From the NCBI GenBank assembly GCA_937895955.1, contig CALAZI010000022.1:1-16563 (forward strand): a stretch of DNA of 16,563 nucleotides. Reading direction: 5' to 3'. This DNA is from an uncultured Alphaproteobacteria bacterium. GTDB taxonomy: Bacteria; Pseudomonadota; Alphaproteobacteria; Caulobacterales; Parvularculaceae. Position numbers and translations under genes: made by a program. The notes under the pieces are model-generated. The model worked only from the letters and a program-made list of their open reading frames with translations. It searched no databases and was not told where the DNA came from. This document shows, piece after piece, positions 1 through 6,748 of the stretch (position 1 is the stretch's first letter; each line of letters opens with the position of its first letter).

Positions 1-2060
1 TGATCGGCTGCGTCCTCGTCATTTTGGTGCTGGCGTTCTTTCTTTACGAGTGGCGGGCGGCGGTGATCAGCATCACGGCTATACCTCTGTCGCTGCTCGC
101 TGCGGCGCTCGTCCTCAATTACTCAGGCGGCGTCATCAATACGATGGTGCTTGCGGGGCTGGTTATCGCGCTCGGCGAAGTCGTCGATGACGCAATCATA
201 GACGTCGAAAATATCATGCGACGCCTTCGCCAGAATGCCGAAGCCGACAATCCGCAAACCGCCTTCGCGGTCGTCTTGAACGCGTCGACCGAAGTGAGGA
301 CCGCCGTTGTTTTCGGCAGCTTAATCGTTGCAGCAGCGCTCATTCCTGTGTTCTCGCTCTCGGGCCTTACGGGCGCGTTTTTCAAGCCGCTGGCGCTCAC
401 CTACATTACCGCGATCTTCGCTTCGCTGATCGTCGCGCTGACCGTGACGCCGGCAATGAGTCTGCTGCTTCTGCCCTCCGCCGCAAAGAAGCGGCAGGCC
501 GATTCGCCGTTGGTCAGATGGCTGAAGAAACGCTACCGGCCGCTCGTCGAGCGTTCTCTTTCGACGCCGCGCCGGGCGGCCCTGCTGCTCGCGGCATCCG
601 TCGCGGCAGCGGCAATCGTCTATCCCCTGATGGGCCAGGAACTGCTTCCGAAGTTTCGTGAATATGATTTCCTGATGCACTGGCTCGAGCGGCCGGGGAC
701 CTCGCTAGAGGCGATGAACCGCGTGACGATCAGAGCGGCGGACGAGCTTAAAACCGTCGAGGGCGTACGAAACTTCGGCGCGCATGTCGGCCGCGCGGAA
801 GTCGCGGATGAAGTCGTCGGGATCGACTTCACGGAGCTCTGGATCAGCCTTGATCCCGCCGTCGACTATGATCCGACGGTCGCGAAAATTCAGGAAATCG
901 TCGACGGATATCCCGGCCTTTTTCGCGATCTCCTCACCTATTTGCGCGAACGCATCAAGGAAGTGCTGACCGGAACAAGCGCATCCATTGTCGTTCGCAT
1001 TTACGGACCTGATCTCGACGTCCTAATAGCCAAGGCGTCCGAGGTCGAGCGTGCGCTCGCCGGGATCGAGGGAACGAAGGACGTACACTCGCAGCATTTG
1101 ACCTACATCCCGCAGATTCAAATCCGCTACCGGCCGGAAAAGGGCGCAATGCTCGGCGTCACGCCGGCCGACGTTCGAAACGCAACGTCGGTTCTCATCA
1201 ATGGCGAGCGTGTCGGTCAGGTCTACGACGACCAGAAAGTCTTCAACGTCGTCGTGCGCGGCGAGCAGAAGTTTGCAACTTCAATCGAGACGCTGCGTGA
1301 GGTGCGCCTGACTAGTCCGAACGGCAATCTCATTCCGCTAACAGCGGTCGCCGACGTTTACATTGCGCCGTCGCCTAACGCCATCACCAGAGAGGGAGTC
1401 TCGCGGCGAATCGACGTCAGCCTTAACCCGTCGGGGCGATCGATCGACGCGGTCGCGCGCGACGTCGAGGAAAGCCTCAAGACCATCAAGTTTGCTAGCG
1501 GCTATTACCCGGAACTGCTCGGCGAGTACACCGAGCTGAAAGCCGCACAATCACGTTTGTTCTTCGCAATGCTGGCGGCGCTCGTCGGCATCTTCCTCAT
1601 TCTGCACGCGCTCTTCCAGTCGCTGCGGCTCGCCTCGATCGTGTTTCTCGGGCTTGCGGGCGCGATCTTCGGCGGCGTCATCGGGGCAATTGTAGGCGGC
1701 GGCGTCGTCTCGCTCGGATCTATGATCGGGTTCATCACCGTCCTGGGGATTTCCGCGCGAACCGGCGTCATGATGGTTAGCCATTTCCGATATCTGGAGC
1801 AGGAAGAGCGCGTTCCCTTCGGACCGGCGCTGGTCGTGCAAGGCGCGGAAGAACGATTGACGCCAATCCTGATGACGGCGCTGACCACGACGCTCGCCTT
1901 GACGCCGATCATTCTTGGCGGCGTAAAGCCCGGTCATGAGATCGAGCACCCGATGGCGATCGTCATCGTCTGCGGGCTGATTTCCTCAGTCGTCGTAAAC
2001 CTGATGATCGTTCCGGCGCTCTACCTGCGATATGCGCGGCCCGCATCTGGCAATATTTGA
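1..2060 (+). CDS. RND efflux permease, heavy-metal (CzcA/CusA-like) type, N-terminus outside window
   Basis: Inner-membrane proton-driven pump subunit of a tripartite RND efflux system. The frame is open from base 3 to the TGA at 2058-2060 (685 codons visible). It starts inside what should be TM2, so TM1 and the first periplasmic porter half (roughly 330 residues in this family) lie left of the window. Visible are the TM2-TM6 block, including a TM4 segment GEVVDDAIIDVEN (visible residues 58-70) whose acidic residues match the RND proton-relay helix. A large second periplasmic domain follows, with a GPDLDVL motif typical of heavy-metal RND pumps, and then the TM8-TM12 block ending in VPALYLRYA. 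Heavy-metal type is preferred over the AcrB drug type because of the RIYGPDLDVL and VLGISARTGVMMVSH segments. The substrate cannot be told. The adaptor and outer-membrane partners are not in view and may lie upstream. It looks like cargo of the element. Confidence 0.9.
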   Translation, partial: IGCVLVILVLAFFLYEWRAAVISITAIPLSLLAAALVLNYSGGVINTMVLAGLVIALGEVVDDAIIDVENIMRRLRQNAEADNPQTAFAVVLNASTEVRTAVVFGSLIVAAALIPVFSLSGLTGAFFKPLALTYITAIFASLIVALTVTPAMSLLLLPSAAKKRQADSPLVRWLKKRYRPLVERSLSTPRRAALLLAASVAAAAIVYPLMGQELLPKFREYDFLMHWLERPGTSLEAMNRVTIRAADELKTVEGVRNFGAHVGRAEVADEVVGIDFTELWISLDPAVDYDPTVAKIQEIVDGYPGLFRDLLTYLRERIKEVLTGTSASIVVRIYGPDLDVLIAKASEVERALAGIEGTKDVHSQHLTYIPQIQIRYRPEKGAMLGVTPADVRNATSVLINGERVGQVYDDQKVFNVVVRGEQKFATSIETLREVRLTSPNGNLIPLTAVADVYIAPSPNAITREGVSRRIDVSLNPSGRSIDAVARDVEESLKTIKFASGYYPELLGEYTELKAAQSRLFFAMLAALVGIFLILHALFQSLRLASIVFLGLAGAIFGGVIGAIVGGGVVSLGSMIGFITVLGISARTGVMMVSHFRYLEQEERVPFGPALVVQGAEERLTPILMTALTTTLALTPIILGGVKPGHEIEHPMAIVIVCGLISSVVVNLMIVPALYLRYARPASGNI

Positions 2061-2596
2061 ACATTGTAGACAACGACGCCAAGCCGAGTGCGATTCCAAT
2101 CGCCTTGCGGGTTGGTCGCACGAGCACCCGTGTTGAATTGTCGATTATCAAGCGTTTAACAGCGGACTGACCGATTGGGACGATTCTACCCATTGCGAGG
2201 CTCTGCGCCGACTGTGGCGCGATCGTCACGATTTCTTCCATAGGCAGGTCTTTAGCCGGAAACGACGAACAATGTGGCGTCCGCTTTTCGGCGCAAAGTC
2301 ATCGCTCAGTTCGGAGGTCCGCTTCTGGGATATTTGAGACACTTCGTGTGCGAGCCGGAATGTCGACTTCTTGATTGCGCGCGCGCGGGAGGCGAGCTGC
2401 AGTTGATTAAATTGTCGGGCGGGTTTTCGACCACGATTTTTCTGGACCGTTGGATTCCGATTCCCCCAAACCGGCAAAAACCCGCATCCAACCGCAGATT
2501 CACTCATATTTCCGCATATTTCTACAAGTGACCGGGACGCGTTGATGCGCCGATGATCGTGCCTGCACGCAATCTTGCGTGCTTGCGGAACCGATC
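2061..2596. other. Intergenic region between the efflux gene and the transfer operon
   Basis: A 536-nt stretch with no convincing coding frame. Open frames exist (minus strand 1963-2241 and 2226-2507, plus strand 2274-2531), but none resembles a known family or has a persuasive ribosome binding site. It is visibly more AT-rich than the flanking genes, especially at 2495-2525. It holds a small GC stem (2205-2209 with 2216-2220) lacking a T-tract, a short palindrome GCGATT-CC-AATCGC (2090-2103), a tandem CATATTTC repeat and the nested inverted repeat before traG. The transfer-operon promoter is expected here. An origin of transfer is possible, but I recognise no nick-site consensus. Confidence 0.6.
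2505..2522 (+). repeat. Tandem CATATTTC direct repeat
   Basis: Two exact copies of CATATTTC lie at 2505-2512 and 2515-2522, offset by 10 bp, in the AT-rich strip about 75-90 nt before the traG start. One helical turn of spacing would suit a protein binding site or overlapping -10-like elements. I could not match a good -35 box, so the promoter reading is only an inference. Confidence 0.4.
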
Positions 2597-2599
2597 ATG
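2553..2599 (+). promoter_or_regulatory. Nested inverted repeat spanning the traG start codon
   Basis: An inner 18-bp palindrome, GCACGCAATCTTGCGTGC (2565-2582; 8-bp perfect arms around TC), is enclosed by outer arms ATGATCG (2553-2559) and CGATCAT (2592-2598). The outer arm contains the A and T of the traG ATG (2597-2599). The weak Shine-Dalgarno GCGGA (2585-2589) lies between the inner and outer right arms. This could be an operator for a dimeric regulator or an mRNA fold that hides the start codon of the first transfer gene. It is similar in length to a quorum-sensing tra box but does not match that sequence. Confidence 0.55.
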
Positions 2600-4615
2600 A
2601 CCCCGACCAAGATCCTCATCGGCCAGGCGATCGTCGTGATGCTGATCATCATCGGCGCACTTGCCGCCGCGACCCAGTATGTCGCGGCGGCGCTAGGATA
2701 CGACAGGGCGCTCGGGGTTCCGTGGTTCGAGTTCGGCGGAACGCCCTTCTATTACCCCTGGCGGCTGTTCGAGTGGCAATATTCCTATGAGGCCTATGCG
2801 CCCGACATATTCATGACGGGCGGCGCGATCGCGGCTTCCGGTGGGATGCTCGGGGCCGCGGCAGCGATCGCAGGTTCCCTGTGGCGCGCGCGGCAACAAC
2901 GGAATGTCACGACCTACGGCTCGGCGCGCTGGGCGAAGCGTCGCGATATCGATCGCGCCGGGCTTTTCGGCGAGGCGGGCGTCTTTCTCGGGCGCTGGCG
3001 CCGCGACTATCTCCGGCATTCGGGTCCGGAACATGTGATGGCCTTCGCGCCCACCAGATCGGGCAAGGGCGTCGGCTTCGTGACGCCGACGCTCCTGTCC
3101 TGGACCGACAGCGCTGTCATCCACGACATCAAGGGCGAGAACTGGCTATTGACCTCAGGCTGGCGCTCGAAATTCTCGCACTGCCTGCTTTTCGACCCGA
3201 CAGATCTGAATTCCGCGCGGTACAATCCGCTCCTCGAAGTCCGGAAGGGCGAGCGCGAGGTCCGCGACGTCCAGAACATCGCCGATATCCTTGTTGATCC
3301 CGAAGGCTCGCTCGAACGCCGCTCACATTGGGAGAAAACCGGCCACGCGCTCCTTGTCGGCGTCATCCTCCATGTCCTTTACGCCGAGGAAGAAAAAACC
3401 CTCGCGCGCGTCGCGGCATTCCTCTCAGATCCCAAACGCACCTTCGAGCGCACGCTCTCGGTGATGATGTCGACCAATCATCTCGGAACCACGGAAAACC
3501 CCAAGGTGCATCCCGTCGTCGCGCAAGCCGCGCGCGAGCTCCTCAACAAATCGGAGAATGAACGTTCCGGCGTCCTCTCGACCGCGATGAGTTTTTTGGG
3601 GCTCTATCGCGATCCGACCATCGCCGCTGTCACCAGCCAATGTGACTGGCGGATCGAGGACCTGACCACGGCGGAGCATCCCGTTTCGCTCTATCTCGTC
3701 GTGCCGCCGTCAGACATCTCGCGCACGAAACCGCTCGTCCGTCTGATCCTCAATCAGATTGGGCGTCGCCTGACCGAAACGCTCGAAGGCGAACAATCGT
3801 CGAAACGCCGCAAACTCCTGATGATGCTCGACGAGTTCCCGGCGCTGGGGCGCCTCGATTTCTTCGAGTCTGCGCTCGCCTTCATGGCCGGCTATGGGGT
3901 GAGGGCGTATCTCATCGCCCAATCCCTGAATCAGATCGAAAAAGCCTATGGGCCGAACAATTCGATCCTCGATAATTGCCATGTCCGCGTCGCCTTCGCG
4001 GCGAATGACGAGCGGACGGCGAAACGCATCTCTGACGCGCTCGGAACCGCGACGGAACTCCGCGCACAGAAGAATTACGCCGGACATCGCCTCGCGCCCT
4101 GGCTCGCTCATGTCATGGTCTCGCGTCAGGAAACCGCGCGTCCGTTACTGACCCCTGGCGAGGTGATGCAGCTCCCCGCCGATGAAGCGATCGTCATGGT
4201 CTCGGGGACGGCGCCGATCCGGGCGAAGAAGCTTCACTATTATCGGGACGCGAATTTCTCCGCGCGCCGTCTGGCGCCGGCGAGCGCGACCCGCGTCGAC
4301 GGACGCTACGCCGACGCGCCGCGCCCGCGCGCCGATGACTGGACGGGCCGGACCGCCGCAACCGACAAGCGCCTCGACCAGCCCTGGTTCGACCTTGTGA
4401 AGGGCGCGAAAGCCGGAGAGGGCGGTCTCGCTCTGAAACCCGAACTCGACGCGCCGGCGCAGGACAAAGTCGCCGCGCCGGAAGCCGAACAAGAAATTCC
4501 CGAAGAGGGCGACAACCTCGCCGAGGCCAAGCGCCTGAAAGAAGTTTCGCGGCGCAATTCGGTGCGCGCCGCCGCGCTCGATCGCGGCGGCTTGCGGATC
4601 GGCAAGATGTTGTAG
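2597..4615 (+). CDS. traG: Type IV coupling protein TraG/VirD4 (conjugative transfer ATPase)
   Basis: Hexameric inner-membrane ATPase that links the DNA-relaxase complex to the mating channel. The product is 672 aa, a normal length. Two N-terminal membrane segments (about residues 6-34 and 72-97) precede the cytoplasmic domain. The Walker A motif APTRSGKG is at 151-158, and the Walker B segment LLMMLDEF followed by PALGR is near 407-419. The frame could open at a GTG 18 nt upstream (2579). I chose the ATG at 2597 because MTPTKILIGQ is the usual TraG N-terminus and a weak GCGGA sits 7 nt before it. This is the first gene of the transfer operon. The next gene begins 8 nt after its stop. A relaxase gene, commonly just upstream of traG in related islands, is absent there. 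The last ~100 residues are charged and poorly conserved in appearance. Confidence 0.95.
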   Translation: MTPTKILIGQAIVVMLIIIGALAAATQYVAAALGYDRALGVPWFEFGGTPFYYPWRLFEWQYSYEAYAPDIFMTGGAIAASGGMLGAAAAIAGSLWRARQQRNVTTYGSARWAKRRDIDRAGLFGEAGVFLGRWRRDYLRHSGPEHVMAFAPTRSGKGVGFVTPTLLSWTDSAVIHDIKGENWLLTSGWRSKFSHCLLFDPTDLNSARYNPLLEVRKGEREVRDVQNIADILVDPEGSLERRSHWEKTGHALLVGVILHVLYAEEEKTLARVAAFLSDPKRTFERTLSVMMSTNHLGTTENPKVHPVVAQAARELLNKSENERSGVLSTAMSFLGLYRDPTIAAVTSQCDWRIEDLTTAEHPVSLYLVVPPSDISRTKPLVRLILNQIGRRLTETLEGEQSSKRRKLLMMLDEFPALGRLDFFESALAFMAGYGVRAYLIAQSLNQIEKAYGPNNSILDNCHVRVAFAANDERTAKRISDALGTATELRAQKNYAGHRLAPWLAHVMVSRQETARPLLTPGEVMQLPADEAIVMVSGTAPIRAKKLHYYRDANFSARRLAPASATRVDGRYADAPRPRADDWTGRTAATDKRLDQPWFDLVKGAKAGEGGLALKPELDAPAQDKVAAPEAEQEIPEEGDNLAEAKRLKEVSRRNSVRAAALDRGGLRIGKML

Positions 4616-4623
4616 GGCCCGCA

Positions 4624-5166
4624 ATGACCGGACGACGCCTTCATATCATCCTCTCCCCGGAAACGGACCAGCTGCTCGCGCGCGCCATCAAAACGGGCGG
4701 CGCGACCCGAACAGCGGTCGTCGAGGCGGCCCTCCGCGAGACGCTCGACCGCAAAGGCGAGGAACGCGAACTCGAAAAGCTCGGGGCCCGGATGAACAAG
4801 CTCGCGCGCGCGATGGAACGCCTCGCCGACGATGCGACCGCGCAGACCGAAAGCTTCGCGCTCTTTATCCTTCATTATCTCTCGGTGACGCCGCCTCTGC
4901 CGGAATCGATGCGCGCCGGCGCCGAGGCGCTCGGGCGCAAGCGCTTCGAGCAATTCGTGACGGAAGTCTCGGCGAGGCTGCTGGGGCGCGACCGCTACGC
5001 CGACGCGCTGCTCGCCCGTATCGATCTCGTCCGCCGCGCCGGCGAGGAATTCGACAATGAGATTGCCGATGCAGCCGTCGGCGCGCCCGACGAAGGCTCC
5101 GATGCAGATGCGTTGAACGACGATCGTAATCACGCGCGCACTTCGACCCGTGAGGCTCGGCCATGA
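4624..5166 (+). CDS. Ribbon-helix-helix (CopG-like) protein of the transfer operon
   Basis: A 180-aa protein. Residues 4-42 (RLHIILSPETDQLLARAIKT, then TRTAVVEAALRETLD) fit a ribbon-helix-helix DNA-binding fold: one beta strand and two helices. A charged helical stretch follows (about 45-75), then a second helical block (77-150) containing ESFALFILHYLSV. The C-terminus is acidic and disordered-looking. Proteins of this kind commonly lie between traG and trbB in alphaproteobacterial P-type systems. It may repress the transfer operon or act as a relaxosome accessory factor at oriT; the sequence does not decide. The ATG at 4624 has only a weak upstream AGGG. Its stop overlaps the trbB start (ATGA), indicating translational coupling. 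The C-terminal block makes it longer than a plain CopG repressor. Confidence 0.8.
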   Translation: MTGRRLHIILSPETDQLLARAIKTGGATRTAVVEAALRETLDRKGEERELEKLGARMNKLARAMERLADDATAQTESFALFILHYLSVTPPLPESMRAGAEALGRKRFEQFVTEVSARLLGRDRYADALLARIDLVRRAGEEFDNEIADAAVGAPDEGSDADALNDDRNHARTSTREARP

Positions 5167-6152
5167 GCGATCCTCGGGACGAAACCGACCTTCGCCGCGC
5201 CGCCATGCTGAAGACGGCGTTCGGGCCGGTGATCGGCGCGGCGCTCGAGGACGCCAGCGTCTCCGAAATCATGGTCAATCCCGACGGCGCGCTCTTCATC
5301 GAGCGACTGGAGGAGGGCCGTGCACGGCAGGACATCGCCATGCGCGCCGCGGATGTCGAACGGATCATTCGCCTGGTCGCCAGCCAGACCGGCGAGACTT
5401 GCGACCGGGCGCGTCCGATCGTCTCCGCGGAATTGCCCGCGACCGGCGAGCGCTTCGAAGGCGTATTGCCGCCGGTTTCCGTTGCGCCGGCCTTTTCGAT
5501 CCGGAAACCGGCAAGGCGCGCGATGGACCTTGCCGACTGGGTTGCGACGGACGGCCTGACGCGGGCGCAAGCGCTGATCCTCGAGGCCGCGATCGAGAAG
5601 CGCGAGAATATCCTCATCTCGGGCGGCACATCGTCGGGGAAGACGACGCTCGCCAACGCCCTCCTCGCCGAGATCGGCAAACGCCATGAGCGGATCGTCC
5701 TCCTCGAAGACACGCGCGAGCTTTATTGCGCCGCCGATGACGTCGTCGCGCTGCGGACGGCGCCGGGCGTCGATCTGCAGATGCTCGTCAAATCGACCAT
5801 GCGCCTTCGCCCCGACCGCATCATCATCGGCGAAGTGCGGGGCGGGGAAGCGCTCGATCTTTTGAAGGCCTGGAACACCGGCCATCCCGGCGGCGTCGCG
5901 ACGGTGCACGCAAATTCCGCTGCCTCCGCTCTTTCAAGACTTGAGCAGTTAACGGCGGAGCGCGCCCACGAAATCCCGCGCGCCCTCATCGGCGAGGCGA
6001 TCGATCTCGTCATCCATATCGGCCGGCGCGGGCCTGAGCGGCGCGTCGAGACCATCCTCCGCGTCGAGGGCCATGACCCCCTCCATGGCTACCGTCTCGC
6101 GCCGGCCGATCCCCCGGCTTTCTCAATCGTCAGCGAAGGAGTGCGTCCATGA
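5163..6152 (+). CDS. trbB: TrbB, VirB11-like secretion ATPase
   Basis: Cytoplasmic hexameric traffic ATPase that powers pilus assembly and DNA transfer at the base of the type IV channel. The 329-aa length is typical. An N-terminal domain (about 1-135, with SVSEIMVNPDGALFIE) precedes the RecA-like domain. Walker A GGTSSGKT is at 154-161, the Asp box IVLLEDTREL at 178-187, the Walker B region RIIIGEVRGGEALDLL begins near 219, and the His box GHPGGVATVHANS is near 240-252. All motifs are intact, so the enzyme should be active. The start overlaps the preceding stop (ATGA) with a GAGG-type Shine-Dalgarno a few bases upstream. The end overlaps trbC by 4 nt. Confidence 0.97.
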   Translation: MSDPRDETDLRRAAMLKTAFGPVIGAALEDASVSEIMVNPDGALFIERLEEGRARQDIAMRAADVERIIRLVASQTGETCDRARPIVSAELPATGERFEGVLPPVSVAPAFSIRKPARRAMDLADWVATDGLTRAQALILEAAIEKRENILISGGTSSGKTTLANALLAEIGKRHERIVLLEDTRELYCAADDVVALRTAPGVDLQMLVKSTMRLRPDRIIIGEVRGGEALDLLKAWNTGHPGGVATVHANSAASALSRLEQLTAERAHEIPRALIGEAIDLVIHIGRRGPERRVETILRVEGHDPLHGYRLAPADPPAFSIVSEGVRP

Positions 6153-6469
6153 ATCGTCAAAGACAAATCCTCAATATCGCGCTCGGCTTGAGCGTCGGCG
6201 CCCTGGCGCTTTTCTCTCAAGCGCACGCGGCTGGTTCCGGCATGCCCTGGGAGGCGCCGCTCGCTTCGATCCTCGCCTCGATCGAAGGCCCGGTCGCGCG
6301 CATCGTTGCCGTCATCATCATTATCATCACCGGGCTTTCGCTCGCCTTCGGCGACACTTCGGGCGGCTTCCGCCGGCTCATCCAGATCGTCTTCGGCCTA
6401 TCCGTCGCCTTCGCCGCGACGAGCTTTTTTCTCGCCTTCTTCTCCTTCGGCGGCGGCGCCCTGGTCTGA
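6149..6469 (+). CDS. trbC: TrbC, conjugative pilin precursor (VirB2-like)
   Basis: Major pilus subunit precursor, 106 aa. Residues 1-27 form a signal peptide ending AHA, followed by GSGMPWEAPL. Two hydrophobic helices (about 50-67 and 77-103) flank a short polar loop DTSGGFRR, the usual VirB2/TrbC hairpin. Cleavage after A27 or A28 would leave about 78-79 residues, close to mature cyclic pilins of this class. The protein ends within GGGALV and has no long C-terminal extension like that of RP4 pro-TrbC. No TraF-type pilin cyclase is in the window, so cyclisation, if it happens, needs an enzyme encoded elsewhere. AAGGAG lies upstream of the ATG, and the start overlaps the trbB stop by 4 nt. Confidence 0.93.
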   Translation: MNRQRQILNIALGLSVGALALFSQAHAAGSGMPWEAPLASILASIEGPVARIVAVIIIIITGLSLAFGDTSGGFRRLIQIVFGLSVAFAATSFFLAFFSFGGGALV

Positions 6470-6493
6470 AGAATAATCTGAAACGCGATCACA

Positions 6494-6748
6494 ATGACCG
6501 ACGGTTATTCAATACCGATCCACAGAAGTCTCACGGAGCCGATCATGATGGCGGGCGCGCCGCGCGGCCTCGCAATCCTCAACGGCACGATCGCGGCTGC
6601 CGTCGGTCTCGGTCTCCAGATGTGGGTCGCCGGCATCGTTCTCTTCATCGTCGGTCATGCGGTCAGCGTTTACGCCGCGAAGAAGGATCCGAAATTCCTC
6701 GAGGCCGGCGCGCGCCATCTGAAACACAAGAGCTACCTCTCATGCTGA
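6494..6748 (+). CDS. trbD: TrbD, VirB3-like inner-membrane protein
   Basis: Small inner-membrane component, 84 aa, which in this family works beside the TrbE ATPase. The N-terminal signature PIHRSLTEPIMMAGAPR is characteristic of TrbD. Two adjacent hydrophobic segments (about 26-42 and 44-61) follow, then a basic tail. The ATG at 6494 lacks a good Shine-Dalgarno. An internal ATG at 6545, preceded by GGAG, would remove the conserved PIHRSLTEP motif, so I keep 6494. The 24-nt gap after trbC is one of the two largest in the operon. The 3' end overlaps trbE by 7 nt. Confidence 0.92.
   Translation: MTDGYSIPIHRSLTEPIMMAGAPRGLAILNGTIAAAVGLGLQMWVAGIVLFIVGHAVSVYAAKKDPKFLEAGARHLKHKSYLSC

Noticed and set aside
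2205..2220. GCGCC-GACTGT-GGCGC hairpin after the efflux gene as a terminator
   Set aside because: Only a 5-bp stem, no T-tract and about 145 nt from the stop; not enough for a terminator call.
1963..2241. 92-codon minus-strand frame beginning MEEIVTIAPQSAQSL
   Set aside because: It has a fairly ordinary composition in its first 60 residues, but overlaps the end of the RND gene and matches no family I know. There is no clear ribosome binding site. Not called, though it is the least implausible small frame in the gap.
2274..2531. 85-codon plus-strand frame in the intergenic gap
   Set aside because: No recognisable family, no good ribosome binding site, and it runs through the repeat-rich presumed promoter strip.
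2565..2582. TraR-type tra box
   Set aside because: Same 18-bp palindromic length, but the sequence differs from the TraR box consensus, and no LuxR/LuxI-type gene is in the window.
4306..5909. Long minus-strand frames opposite traG, the RHH gene and trbB
   Set aside because: Antisense shadows in high-GC DNA; the plus strand carries well-supported genes throughout.
6073..6741. 223-codon open extension upstream of trbE in the same frame
   Set aside because: It overprints the end of trbB and all of trbC and nearly all of trbD in another frame, and its protein is Arg/His-rich, as expected from high-GC shadow frames. The conserved TrbE N-terminus begins at 6742.
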